Part shown: piece after piece, positions 48,400 through 60,000 of the stretch
Layout: each line of letters opens with the position of its first letter
Position numbering within the stretch: the stretch's first letter is position 1
NCBI GenBank assembly: GCA_013397115.1
Contig: VWZW01007169.1
Coordinates: 2,011,451-2,075,450 of the forward strand
Direction: 5' to 3'
DNA length: 64,000 nucleotides
DNA from: Edolisoma coerulescens
Taxonomy: Eukaryota; Chordata; Aves; Passeriformes; Campephagidae
Notes under the pieces: generated by a model
Databases searched by the model: none
Told to the model about the DNA's origin: nothing
The model's input: only the letters and a program-made list of their open reading frames with translations
Position numbers and translations under genes: made by a program

Positions 48400-48600
48400 A
48401 TTAGCAACTGGTGTTTGACAGTTTATTTCATGTAAGCCTCCAGCTTTCCTTGGCAAGCTTATTTGCATAATGTGTTATTATGTCTAAATGGAAAACTAAA
48501 TGCCTCCATGTGGTCTTTAAATGACAAGTGCTTGTCAGCTTCATGCAATATTCAGAAGTAATAGATCCAAATCACAACAGCACTCACTATGATGTACAAG
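48400..48600. promoter_or_regulatory. candidate conserved non-coding element with an exact octamer
   Basis: ATTTGCAT at 48461-48468 is an exact POU octamer (ATGCAAAT on the other strand), followed by AATGTGTTATTATG, CAAGTGCTTGTC and CATGCAATATTC. No repeat or coding frame was recognised. Enhancer function is inference. Confidence 0.3.
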
Positions 48601-50330
48601 GAGAAAAAGAAACAAAGCCCAAAAAACCTGTTGCGTATCCTTCCCTGACAAATTTACACTTTGGTACAGAATTGTCAATTAGAGTTTTCATTTGTTAAAC
48701 AGTTGAGTTCAACTGTGAAGGCGTTTACTGAAGCTTTATTCTGCACTGCTTTTGAGTAATTACAATTCACGCTGCTGTTTTTTTGTTTCCTTCTTTTTTT
48801 TTTTCACCCCTTTCAAACAATGCAGCTCAGGGAATAAGCTTCAGAAAACCTTGGCAAGGTATACCCAAGAATTTCTGCCTTAATTACTTCTTAATTACTT
48901 CTGAAAACATGAATGCTCCCTGACAATGGTTACAATAGCTTTGGAAGATCTATTATGAAGTTCATATTTGAAATAGTCCTTGGGTCTTAAATTTGCACAG
49001 TTCTGCATTAATAATTTTTTAAAAACAGAAAAGTGGTGTGTTTGTTTGTGTTTCCAGGTTATTAGAGGACTCAGTGACGATGAAAAGTTGCAGTGCTCAT
49101 GTGAACATTGTCTTTATGCCCTTTCCTTGCCTGTGTCTGGTATGCCACTCTGTCCCTCACGGCCCCTCTACCCTGAGCACACCAGAAACATCAGAGTGGC
49201 TTCCACCGAAGAAGGAAAAGTCTAAACTTTGCTTTTACACCAGAGTGGGATGTGGTGTGTGGGCACAATGAAGGGCTGGGGTTCAGCCAGGAAAAAAACC
49301 TGCTAGCAATTAATGCTACAACATGATACTGTCAAGGGCAGTTCTGACCTTTAGCAGTGCCACATCTCCTTTTTGATAAATGCTATTATTTCCATCTCAT
49401 GTTAAAGGTTAGAAAAGGTACACAGTATTTTACAAACAAGATTAATTTTTAACTTTTAAAATAGATTGTTATCTTGTTTCCTATTCATTGTGCTGCATGG
49501 AGTGTTTTCAGTTGGATTTGACATTAGCAAGTTCTTTTTAAGCTGGCATTAACTGAATCAAATGGTTTGGAGCAGACGTTTGGGGGGTTTTTTGTGTTAC
49601 ACAATGCAAGTCCAGAAAGAAGATAGGGAGGAAACAGAAAATATTAGAAGGAATATGCTGTCTCTTGGGTAAATCTGGTGCAGGGAGAGAAAGAAAAATG
49701 GCCAGATACTGCATGCAATTTTAGCTCTAGTCTAAAACCCAGGAAAATTGTTATTAATGTTGGACTGTTGAGTTTGTTGCTTCTGCCTGTGCTTTCTGGT
49801 TGCTCAGTGTTGCAGGGCAAGGAGATGAGGAGATGTGGCTAAGGAGGACAGAAGGAAGAGAGAGGAGATATAAGCTGACAGAAGGAAAATATCATGAGGG
49901 GCAGGACAAGTAGCAAGGACTCGTGTCACAACTCGTAGGCTGGCTTTGGGGCCAGACCACTTTTGGGTACTGTCAGTCACCACCATCTGGTCATTTTGCC
50001 TCTTAGTAGCTGAACAATGAAGGCTCAGAGAAATGCCTGATGGTGCGGGTTTTAGGGTTTGGGAAGTGATGGAGATAGTAAGCAGGCAAGCAAAAATTAA
50101 CACCCGTTCTTCTCGTGTACTATCCTTTCTAGCTACCACTAAGCACCGTGGCCAAACAAGTCATCATCAGCCATGCACCATTAACATTGGTTACTAAAAA
50201 GATATTTGGGGTTTTGTGCCTGTCCTCTGTGCACGTGCTAGGTTACCTTTGTGCATTGTATTCAATAAGAAGGGACCAAATTCTGGTTTCAGAAGCCAAG
50301 AGAGGCTGGAAGCACTCTGGGTTCATGCCT
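48601..50330. other. intergenic, no gene seen
   Basis: AT-rich, with T-runs at about 48,778-48,804 and a G-run/T-run at 49,580-49,594. Overlapping frames at 49,804-50,139 (111 codons minus) resemble nothing known. Confidence 0.6.
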
Positions 50331-50569
50331 GACATTGGATGCCTGGCAGTGGTGAGCTGCCAGGGGCTGGCAGGCTCCTGAGCGAGCCCTCATTAGGGGA
50401 GCAGCAAGAGGAGCTGCAGTTAATGAGGAGGTGGGAGCTCCTGGCTCGGCAGTGTGTCTGCTGTGAAAGAAGGTGCTGTGCTGGTAATTCCCTCTGGGAG
50501 GTCAGGGTCAGACATAAAGTGAGGGAACAGTTCATCAGTGTTATTAAACGATGTTTCAATCCCAGGCCA

Positions 50570-50960
50570 TGGCTCCCCTCGATGATTTCAGCAGCACCTC
50601 TGCTCGGTGCAGTCGGTGTAATTAAAGTGGTTGTATCACTTGCAGCAGGCGTGGTGTCAGCGGGACAGGAGGCGTTTCCAGCAGTGGTGACCTGTGCCTT
50701 GTGCTGCCTCTGGCTGCCGGAGCTGAGCTGGGGCTGGCGGAAGCTGATGTGACTCTGCTCGCTGGGTTTCGGCACGAAGCCGCTCACGCAGGCGGCTCTG
50801 GTGACCTGCCTTGATGAGGACGCTCTGTCATTTCCTCCTCCTCAGGGTCAAGCTTTCACTCACCCCGTGAAGGGAAAGCGCAGACAGCAGTCGCAGACAG
50901 CGGGAAGGTTACGTTGGCTTTGACCCGTCCTGCACCTGGCTCTCTCACTAAGCCCGGGCA
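50570..50960. promoter_or_regulatory. weak CpG island
   Basis: By hand count about 23 CpGs fall in roughly 440 bases. The core, 50,640-50,940, has about 18 in 300 (observed/expected near 0.7 at about 57% GC). Some AT-rich motifs remain inside, such as GTAATTAAAG near 50,620. The 154-codon minus frame and 137-codon plus frame that overlap the start (50,323-50,787) cover each other and are not convincing. It may be a promoter or a CpG-rich enhancer; it is weaker than the island at 17.5 kb. Confidence 0.35.
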
Positions 50961-51779
50961 GTGCCTCCCCAGGGCAGGCCCCAGAGGAGAGGGAAGGCTC
51001 CTGCCAGGGGCTCCCTGTGGGCTGGGGCAAAGTGGGGCTCCCCTGGCTGCCCCAAATGTGTCCCAGGTGCTGGGCAGGTAAAGCAGGCAGATGATTGGCA
51101 CTTTGACCAATAGGAACCGTTAGGGGAATGCTCAGATATTCTGAATAGCACGTAAGTTATCTAGGAAAGTCCAAAGATTTGCTCACAAATAAGTAAAAAG
51201 TAGCCAAAAAGGTATTAAAAATGAATAATTTCATTTGCTGCATGACCACGCAAATAACACTACTGCTGTAAAAATTAGGGGTGGATTGCACAGACTTGCC
51301 AGCAGGTGAGTTGCATGCTCCATCTCCAATTGCTCTTTTAGAACTTTGGCTCAAAACGCTGTGCAGCATCATGTCTTCTGCATCTTATAACCAGGTACTT
51401 TCAGGGTACTTTCAACAGTTATTTTAAACAGTAACATAAGAGTTACCACCTCATCTCAGCATGAATGATACTGGTAGGTGCATGAAAATAAGGATATACT
51501 CTACATCAGTATGTACTTTTTTCCTGCCAAAAGAACAGGTAAAATTATCTGAAGGAAATGGCAATCAGACTGGATCTCAGAATAAAGTGTCCAACAGGGT
51601 GAACTTTTCCAAGTACCACCTCTGATTTTACAGCTATTAAAACCCAAGGGCATTTCTTTAAAAATCCTCACCTTTTTTATGGTACCCTTATTTGAGATTA
51701 ATTATGTATGTAAAATTCTCAATGAAGAATGCAGCATTCAAGGAACTCATGTTGAGTTTCAGCAGTTAGTCCAGCGATA
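50961..51779. other. intergenic, no gene seen
   Basis: GC-rich to about 51,080, then AT-rich. Nothing was recognised. Confidence 0.6.
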
Positions 51780-51980
51780 TTAAAATGAAACAGGACCAAC
51801 TTTGTAGGGGGCAATTATAACACATTACGGTGTGAATTGCACACTGTGATTAAACTCATAGGAGGTACTCAGCAGCAGTGTTTGCTTTGAAAGGGGCACT
51901 GATTACCATTTGTACTATGCATTTTGGTAATCAGAAATCATTATGGAAAATATTACATCAACTAAACAAATACCCCCTTA
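51780..51980. promoter_or_regulatory. candidate regulatory element with a 10-bp spaced palindrome
   Basis: CTGATTACCA at 51899-51908 and TGGTAATCAG at 51925-51934 are perfect reverse complements separated by 16 bases (TTTGTACTATGCATTT). Each arm contains a GATTA/TAATC homeodomain core. Upstream, GTGTG and CACAC flank an AATTG near 51,831-51,845, and GTGATTAAAC lies near 51,846. Paired sites could bind a homeodomain dimer, or the arms could form a small hairpin. Function is inference. Confidence 0.4.
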
Positions 51981-52710
51981 GCAGCATGAAATATACAGAT
52001 TTTTTTTTTCTTTAAGTAGCCTTATGCATGTAAATAAATACTTTTTTTCTGCATGGGACTAGCACTTGATCAGCACATCAGATCAGTATGCTGTCAGGCT
52101 ACAGCAGGACCATGAGCTGCAGAATGAATGGTTTAAAGTTAAAACACCTCCTGAGGTTGGGTTTGTCTTCATGACTTAACTTCAGGCTGCTTGCAATGAC
52201 ACTCTAAACCATCATTTACTTGTGATTTATAAAAATAGCCTTGTGAAAGAATTAAACTAGCAAGAGGTGTTAACATTTACTTTGGAAGTCCTGAGTTATT
52301 TCTATTAAATGGCTTTCCCTGAGATTTAAGATAGGGGAGTCTTAAGGCTTATACTACCTATAAAATACAAATGGTCCTGTGTTGCAAAGGTACTATATTT
52401 TTCTGGCATGTTTTGACACCTAATATTTTACGGGATTTGAAGAGAGCTCTTGTCTAATGGCATTAACCAGTTTTATTAAGGATTTTTGCCACTGACTTCG
52501 GAGGGTGCTTCAGATGTTCACATGCAGCAGCACGGGGCTTTTGCATCCCCCTGTGAGCCTCCTGAGCCAGGGCTACGTCTTCCCAAACGCGAGGGTTTCA
52601 GGGCACAGCAGAAGAGAGGGGTCAGGCTGGCAACAGATCCCACCCACAATGACTCAAAGCAAAACTTTTTCACAAGCTGACAAACCAAACAGCTGCGCGC
52701 TCAGGGATCT
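51981..52710. other. intergenic, no gene seen
   Basis: AT-rich to about 52,480 with T-runs at about 51,999 and 52,042, then moderately GC-rich. Frames running into the downstream microsatellite are artefacts of its composition. Confidence 0.6.
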
Positions 52711-52812
52711 TTCCTTCTTTCCTTCTTTCCTTCTTTCCTTCTTTCCTCCTTTCCTTCTTTCCTTCTTTCCTTCTTTCCTTCTTTCCTTCTTCTTTCCTTC
52801 TTTCCTTCCTTC
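52711..52812 (+). repeat. (TTCCTTCT)n homopyrimidine microsatellite, about 100 bp
   Basis: About a dozen units with period eight (or mixed four) consist of only C and T on the plus strand, interrupted by a CTCC variant near 52,746 and a CTTCTTC slip near 52,790. Such purine-pyrimidine tracts with mirror symmetry can form triplex (H-DNA) and are length-unstable. It ends directly before CACAGGAGG. Confidence 0.95.
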
Positions 52813-53389
52813 ACAGGAGGTAATAGAGATAAAGTGTAATGCTAATCCTGTAACTTTCAGGCAGCTGGGGACTGTGTGATTGGTTTAAAGATGTAAACTC
52901 ATCTTCACTGTATCTTGATCATTTTCCCTCCTCTTTCTGCCATACCATTTTGATTGCTTAACATAAGGTCCAATGTCAAGTAATAATAAAGCAATTACAA
53001 GAAATACAATTCATTCTAAAGTGCATTAAGCAAGAACTAAATTAAAGCACATAATTAACAACAACCAAAAAAAAAGAAAGATAACATTAAGGACAAAATG
53101 TTTTAACCCCTATATTTCTTCCAGCATTAACTACCTTGGCATTAACTCAAAACTGGTAGGGAAAAAAATATAGATTATATGCACAGACACAGTAAGGCTT
53201 TTACTGATTTATGAAGGGAGATTCACAGATCTGTCAGGCATGATCCTTTCTTTATAGTAATAGACTCCGTTTAAACTGTCATGCTAATTTTTTTTCCTTG
53301 TCCATCTGGTCCAATTATTAGAAAATTGTACTCAAGAAGGCTCCAATAACAAACATGAAACAGCTCAATATTTCAAGTTGCCAGTATTT
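52813..53389. other. intergenic, no gene seen
   Basis: AT-rich, with A-runs near 53,066. Nothing was recognised. Confidence 0.65.
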
Positions 53390-53560
53390 TTCTCATATTT
53401 GTTCTTTTTAATTAGAGAGCATACCAAGTTCCAACCACAGGACCCAGGCATTTATTAAGTGATAGAGAAGCAGCACTATTTTATTGACTGATTCCCCAGG
53501 CTTTTATTATGTTTCCTAGCAAAATGTGATTTATAGGAAAGTTAATAAAGGTATCTTCAC
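53390..53560. promoter_or_regulatory. candidate conserved non-coding element
   Basis: Repeat-free AT-rich segment with TTTTTAATTAGAGAG near 53,406, GCATTTATTAAG, CTATTTTATTGACTG and GGCTTTTATTATG. Two similar (C/G)TTTTATT-type motifs recur. Conservation was not tested. Confidence 0.2.
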
Positions 53561-54180
53561 CTACTGCACCTGGAGACAGGACATCTACAAGGGGCAGACA
53601 TTCAGACTAATAAGTGCAATCACAAATCTGGAAGCTGAAATTGGATTTTATTTCTGTGAGTGCAGCAAAGAACTGATGCAGGCTTGAGCATTTAACATCT
53701 GTATTCTTAACTGGCTTTGCCTACAAAATGAATGTAATAGTTTTTCTGGATTTTCAGAAACATTATGCTAACTAACTATGGTACTTAAATTTTTTAAAGT
53801 TTTAATGACAAAAAAAATCATTAAAGTTTTGTTTCCTCTATAACGCTATCCATTTCTTCCTCACAAATGTCTGAGACTTTTTTTAGTGACTTCATTTGTG
53901 AATTGAAAGTAACAACTTGAAAAGTGTGTTGTTCCCAATTTCTTGTCACACACACGTGATTTTTTCCCCCTTTTATATAATTTCCTTTGTGATTTGTGCA
54001 TGAAGGGAGCTTTGTGCCATGGGGGCATTCTGTGGGCTCTGCTGATGCCTGAAGGGTGGCATCAGGACAGAGGCACGCTGGGAAGCTTGGCCCCAGTACA
54101 TACATCAGTTCCAAACCCAGCTATAAAAAAAAAAAAATAGTACAAATTGGACAAAGGCAATATAAAATAAATGCATTGAT
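53561..54180. other. intergenic, no gene seen
   Basis: The 97-codon minus frame at 53,821-54,114 is not convincing. An A-run lies at about 54,126-54,137. Confidence 0.6.
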
Positions 54181-54189
54181 TCTGATTCT

Positions 54190-54410
54190 TAATAAGGTTA
54201 GTCATGCAATTGTGTGAGGACTAATTTGTGTGCCTAATTACCATGATTGTATGTGCAAATCAAGTAATTATGGAAGTAAATAACCATAATCATTTATTTT
54301 CATGGGTAATTATTCAATTTTATGCACAATGGCAATAATTGGGTGTGCAAATTAAGCATGCAATTGTGCATGCATATTCAACACACACTTGTGTGTCTAA
54401 TCTTTTCATA
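54190..54410. promoter_or_regulatory. dense homeodomain/POU motif cluster, candidate enhancer
   Basis: Three TAATTA cores lie at 54235, 54265 and 54307. Two TGTGCAAAT octamer-like sites (54252-54260 and 54344-54352) are each followed by CAAG or TAAG. CATGCAATTGTG occurs twice, perfectly, at 54203-54214 and 54357-54368. ATGCACAAT at 54322-54330 is the reverse complement of ATTGTGCAT at 54363-54371. The block has no long tandem period and no coding frame. Known developmental enhancers use such closely packed TAATTA and octamer sites. The enhancer role here is inference; a decayed tandem repeat of AT-rich units is the alternative. Confidence 0.5.
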
Positions 54411-55429
54411 AATAATTTTTTTTGTGATGATTTTTCTTGTTTTCTATCCTTTACTCTGGTGTAGCATTACTGGGACACTCTTGCTCGAGGTAAGGATTTG
54501 AAAACTCTTCTATTCCAAGCCTTCCTGACTTTTCAGTGGTTAATTGTTCTCCACTGCAAATGGACTGATCTCTTGAAAGATGGCTTTTCATTCTTGGTCT
54601 TAGTGCAGGTGTGCTCTTTTCCTAATTAGGCAGGGAATTTCTAAGCAGGAGACTGAAATAGATACATTCAATAATTTCCTAAAATTTTGAATACGTCATT
54701 TTGTAACCTATTAAGGACATTTCATAGAAAAGGGTTTTTTTGCACACATATACACAATTACCTTGGGGTTTCAGACATAATAGTGCCTTTGCCACGAAGA
54801 GGGACTTCATACTGCACTGCATTGGAGGAGATGTCCCTAAGCTGCCATTAAAGGCGAGGAAAACACTGCAACTCTTTGCTTACCACACAGGTCTGATTTA
54901 CAAAAGCACTTTGGCACTGACCTAATTCAGTTCCCACTTAAGACACGTAGTAAGAAATCCCATTGACCTCAATACAAGCGAAGTTTATCACTGCTGAGCG
55001 CTTCTAAAAATGTCACCCCACTTTTCTGTCTTAAGACCTGAATTTGTAGGCACATAATTATCTTTAAGCATATATACTCAAATTCTTGCAGCTTCAGGAG
55101 CCCGAGCAGCGTTGCTGTCAGCAACGTGCTGGTCCCCGGGCACCAGTTGGTTATTCCAGTGCCGCTCCAGGGAAGGGAGGTCTGTCCCAGACAGAGCTGC
55201 CGGGCTGTTCCCACCTCATGCCTGTGGTCAAGGTACAGCACATGCAGCTCAGCCCAGTCCGAGCGGCTGTTCAGGGGCCTGTCTGTACAGTACCCCATGC
55301 CATAGGGGCTGGAGTTTGTCGCTCTCTTTCCTCCCCACCTCTTCCTGCAGCAGGGAGGCAGGGAAAGCACCCTGGCTTCACTCTGCCTCGGGAGGAGTGG
55401 CCCATCCCTCTGTTTAACCAAGGAATTTA
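54411..55429. other. intergenic, no supported gene
   Basis: AT-rich to 55,080. A GC-rich patch at 55,090-55,400 holds overlapping frames on both strands (150 codons minus, 114 plus) with no known family. AAATCCCATTGACCTCAAT near 54,956 resembles a diffuse sauropsid repeat. Confidence 0.55.
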
Positions 55430-55600
55430 ATTTCCATTGTCTTTTGTGTCCCCTTTCATTCAGATAGATTTCCCCAGCCTCATTGATGCTAATCTCATTG
55501 CTCAGGAATCAGCAAAGGGTAATTAGTCTCTGCAATAATGATCTATCTGTCACAAGATCACGGCTTTTCATCACACGCCATCTCAGATGTTTTGTAAGCC
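55430..55600. promoter_or_regulatory. candidate conserved non-coding element
   Basis: CATTGATGCTAATCTCATTG, GGGTAATTAGTC and GCAATAATGATC occur with no repeats, alongside retained CpGs (GATCACGGC and CACACGCC). Texture only; no conservation data. Confidence 0.25.
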
Positions 55601-58600
55601 CAGGCAAAAAGGAGCAGAACTGTTTCATGGTGTTCAGGGTCAGCTGCGGAGGTCTGAACAGTGCATGGGAGCAAGTCCCACCACCCAGACTGGGGCATCC
55701 AGCCAGCAAAGCCTTCCAGTCCCAGCCCCACTTGTCAGCACACCAGAAAGGATTTCCTAGTGGTCAGAACCTGACCTTCTTGGTGGGTTAAAAAAAAAAA
55801 AGTGACAAGAAGAACTAACCCCCCCATTCTCAACCTGTTTTGACATTTCAAAGGAGAAATTAATTTTATTTTTAGCTATGAAGTTATTTTTCTCAGCGTG
55901 TTATGGTTTCCTATGGCAAGAGGTTATAAAGGTCAAAACCAGAATACTGCTTGTTTTTACTGAGATAAAACATCTTGCTCATGTGCAAAGCATTTCTCCC
56001 AGCTGTTTCGTTTCACAGGGAATTTTTAAATTTTAGGGTTTAAAGCATTCTGAAGTGAAAAAAAATGAAAGACTCAAAAGCAGAGCTTTGTATAAAACAA
56101 AGCTGTTTTGCTGAGTATTCTCCTGGCAGCAGTGTCAGACCTTTGTCACAACTGGGCTTCCCGGCTTGGGATGGAACCTGCTGCCTTGTGCAGGGGTGTT
56201 GCACATTGAGCCCCTGTCTCTGGGGCTGAGCCACCTCAGCTTGACACGGTGTCACACTCTAACATGCCTGTTTCTCCCATAACCATGATCTCTCTCTGAG
56301 CTCTTTCTCTTTGCCAAAGAGGTCCAGATGTTTCTCCGTGTGTAGACTTTAATTACCAGACTAACCCGGCCTTCTACTGGAGCCCATCAGAAGGCTGCAT
56401 GCTCAGTTCTGCACTTCACATCACTGAGAAGCCATGTAATCTATTCTTTAAAAATACAAAGAACAAGAAACTTTCATTCCAGAAAAAGTTTAGTTACACC
56501 TTTAGGGAAGGGCTGTTGTTATTAAATTTTATGTATCCTATCCATAATATTACCACCTTTAAATATAAATATACACACACAAAGCCATTTTTGAATTATA
56601 ATGTCTAGGAGAAGATAGTTTTCAAAATATCTATAAATGAGGATAATTGAGCTGGGTTCCTACATAGTAATATGGCCACTGAAGTCGAAGTGGAGAGATA
56701 AGTCACTAATTATAAACAATAAACACTGAATGTTGTCATTTTACAATTCTGCTGACTTCACAGGGCTGCAGCTGCCTTATGGAAAAGTCTCACTAAATGT
56801 TTCTTTGTGTAAGAACAATTCTGCTTATATAGCCTATATTTTCCATATTTCCCTATCCTTATTCTGAGTTACTGGAAACATTTGCATTAAAAAAGTATCT
56901 TTGTTTCTTAAGAGTTCATCTGCTTTCCTGCTTATCATGCACATGCAGAGAAAATGAGCGCAGCAGCAACAAGAAATGCCTGTTTCCCCAGGTCAGGAAT
57001 CCTTCTGCCATAATGAACAGGAGTGACTTGGAGACAACACCTGACCTGGTGCCCTGCCTCCTGCTTTTTCAGACAGATTCAGTCAGAGATACTGCTCCAG
57101 CCTGACAGTATGTGACCTTGGAGAACTTTGGAGAATACAGGACAAACTGAAATTCCAAGTTATTTATTTGGAGTTCAAAAATTCCTCTAGCCATTCACAG
57201 AAATATTTCTGCTGAAGAGGTATTGATGTCCAAAAATGGCAGAATAAACAGCCAAAAAAGAATCCTAGAAAGCCAGTTGGTGGCTTGGCAGGGTTGAACA
57301 CCAAAGAGCTCCAGGAGCATCTACATCTGCAAAAAGGCTCAAAATAATGCAGTTGCATTAGTTACTTCTTCCTGTTAAGGAAGAAGTGCTTGAACAGAAG
57401 ATGGCTTTGTGGTGAACTGAACAGCAAAGGCAGGTGATTTCTTCTGGTGAGATTGGAACCTTTTGTTTCTCCATAGCTTAACCAAGAGGAAACAAGTATT
57501 TGCTGGAGAATCAAGGGTGTTGCCCTGCGTGTTTGGAAACAGAAATACAAAAGAGACCATTCACTAGGAAACCAAACGAATGTTAATTTAGTAAAAATAT
57601 TTTAAAACGCCTTTTTATGAGAGGCAGCTAAACCCACTAACAGTCATATGTCTTGAAAATTACCACTAATCAAAGCTTGCCCTTCTTTTCCCCAGTAAAA
57701 TGCTTTGTGCCCTGCTGTTTGTCACACTTGTCTTGTTACTCCTGATTATACCTGTTTGAGACTTATTCTTTGACTTAAATAGAACAATGCTGTTGTCTCA
57801 GTGAGGCTGTTACTTGTTTCTTATGACCATTTAATGCCATCCTGCGGTGCAAGATCATTCCTTTGTTTGTACTTTGCTCACCTTGGCTCATGTGGTACTG
57901 GAATTTGAATAATAAGTGATGAATTTGGCATCCTGTTTCAGATCAGCCTTGTGCTGTCCTCACAGCAATGGTAAGAGCATTCATAAGGTGAAAGTAGGGC
58001 TTGGTTGATAACAGTGTTTTGGGCAGCAGAGAGGAGGGTGACCACTGACAGAGCCCAGCCAAGACCAGTTGCCACACTTATAGACAGTGGGTTTCTACTT
58101 CCTGTGCATTTGAGAAGCTCCCCTCTGCCAGCAGCTAACTGCGATACCTACTTCTTGTTTTGTGTGAATGAGCTCTCCCCTTGCAGTGGCTGTATTTCAC
58201 GAGCGTCTCCTGCACTCCTGCACATGCAGAGTGACAGAGGCTGTGCAGCTGGGCTGCAGGTCTCCAGGAGATGCCACAAAACAGCAATGGGAGCAAGTAC
58301 AGTGCAGGGGAGGACAGCTGCAGAACTCTGCCTCCTGCTTTGCCAGGCTCCCGTTTGTTTCCTCGGAGTGCCTTGGAGAAGACCCTGGCTCTTTAGTGTA
58401 GAAAGCCAGAGCATCTTCCTCTTGTTCCCTACCTCTACAGTAAATTCAGAATGCTGCTTGCATAGTAGTACTGTGTTGGTAAGGCAATGAGAAGACTCTG
58501 TGGCCATTTGCTTGAGGGCAAGATTTGCATCTGTATTTGTCTTGCTATCATTTAGCTATAAAACACAGGAAGTAATCTTTTCCTATGTCATAGGCATGAT

Positions 58601-60000
58601 ATAGGCAGCTCAATTAAAGTTTATGAAGCATGATGTGAGATCCTTTTTAACTCAGAGCTTTACAGAGCAAGCAAGACTTTCAGTTATTCATTACTGTTAA
58701 GGTAGTTCACATCTTATCTTTTTCAAGCAGAACAGTACCTTGATCAGGAAATAAGTCTGATTTCATGGGAAGGAACATGATTTGAGGAGGAGACAAATAT
58801 GGTAATTATTAATTACATATTATAGCTTCCCTAGCACACAGTTTCATCCATATACATGGAATACACTACATGGACTGGATGGTAGGACTTTCTGCTATGA
58901 CTTGTCTTTCAAAATAAATAATGTTCATGTATGCTAGTCTGTGGAAATATGCTCAGAAATATTTTGGGATGTAGCATCTGATTTTTCTGTTGACAGTTAT
59001 CTACTTGTGGTCATATAAAATACCTCCTAGCTTAGATCTGACAATGAACACTGAGGATTTGTTTGCAAATGGTTTAGAAAAGAAGATTTACTTTGCTTTG
59101 AGGGCAGCTGGGAAGACTCATTTTATTGGATTACAGAAAGTGAGAGCAGTAAATAAAACCTGATCCCCAATATTTAATATATGAGTGTCATGAAAGAAGT
59201 AAAGATTAACTGTCATGTCAAGATGCAGTAACTGTAAGTCTGCTGGTTAGCTCTTTAACTGATAGAATTAAAGGAGGAGCAAACAGAACCCATCTGCCCA
59301 CCCTTTGTTTTTCAGGAGACCCAGAAATGGAAGCTTTGAATTTTAACAAAAGGCAAAAGGTTTCCTGATCATTTGCCAGCTCTTTCTCATCTCACTGATT
59401 TGAGTGATCCTGCCAAGTTACATGAAAACAGTACCTTAAAAGTGTCTCAAGACACTCTGTTAGATCATTGTAGCTCAAATATTTTAACAAAAGCATGTAA
59501 TTTTCATCATCAGAGCACTGTTTTTCTTCATTTATGCTCACCATTAAACCAGGAAATCCTTATCTAACGAATTTGGTTGCATAGCACTCATGGCATTATT
59601 AGGAGCAGGTGAAGCATCTCCAGTCTAACTCTCATCCTCTAAATTGAATCTGAGTTTTTTGGTTCATACTTTGTACAGATTGAAATGCTAAAGCTTTTTT
59701 TCTAGTCTCATTTGAGCCTCTATCACAGCCCTGAATCAGTTGTGGAGCCCCTGTATCAATGAATAAGGTAAATTATGTACATGGACTAAAAATAACAGGG
59801 TGATACACTGTGACGTGCCACAGACTCTTTCTGCATTTATATGAACCAAAATACATTAGCAGTGAATAACATCCTGTTATGGAGTCCTTAGAAGTGATAT
59901 AAAACCAGTTTTGTTGGCGCATCACAGTAAGAACTGGGGTCACGACAGCCTATTTGATGGAACAGCAGATACAGTGGAAAAGTTCAGCATTGTGCCTCAG
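55601..60000. other. intergenic, no gene seen
   Basis: A-run at about 55,790-55,801. Mostly AT-rich sequence. The 161-codon plus and 119-codon minus frames at 58,005-58,507 overlap each other in a GC-richer patch and resemble nothing known. No RNA gene or mobile element was recognised. Confidence 0.6.

Noticed and set aside
50323..50787. 154-codon minus and 137-codon plus frames
   Set aside because: They overlap each other in a CpG-rich patch; best explained by low stop density.
52505..52879. 124-codon frame with F, P, S and L repeats
   Set aside because: The repeats are simply the translated TTCCTTCT microsatellite.
54956..54976. CCCATTGACCTCAAT motif (also similar sequence at 41,482 and 24,037)
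   Set aside because: Resembles a diffuse repeat common in sauropsid genomes, but each match is too short and diverged to call an element.
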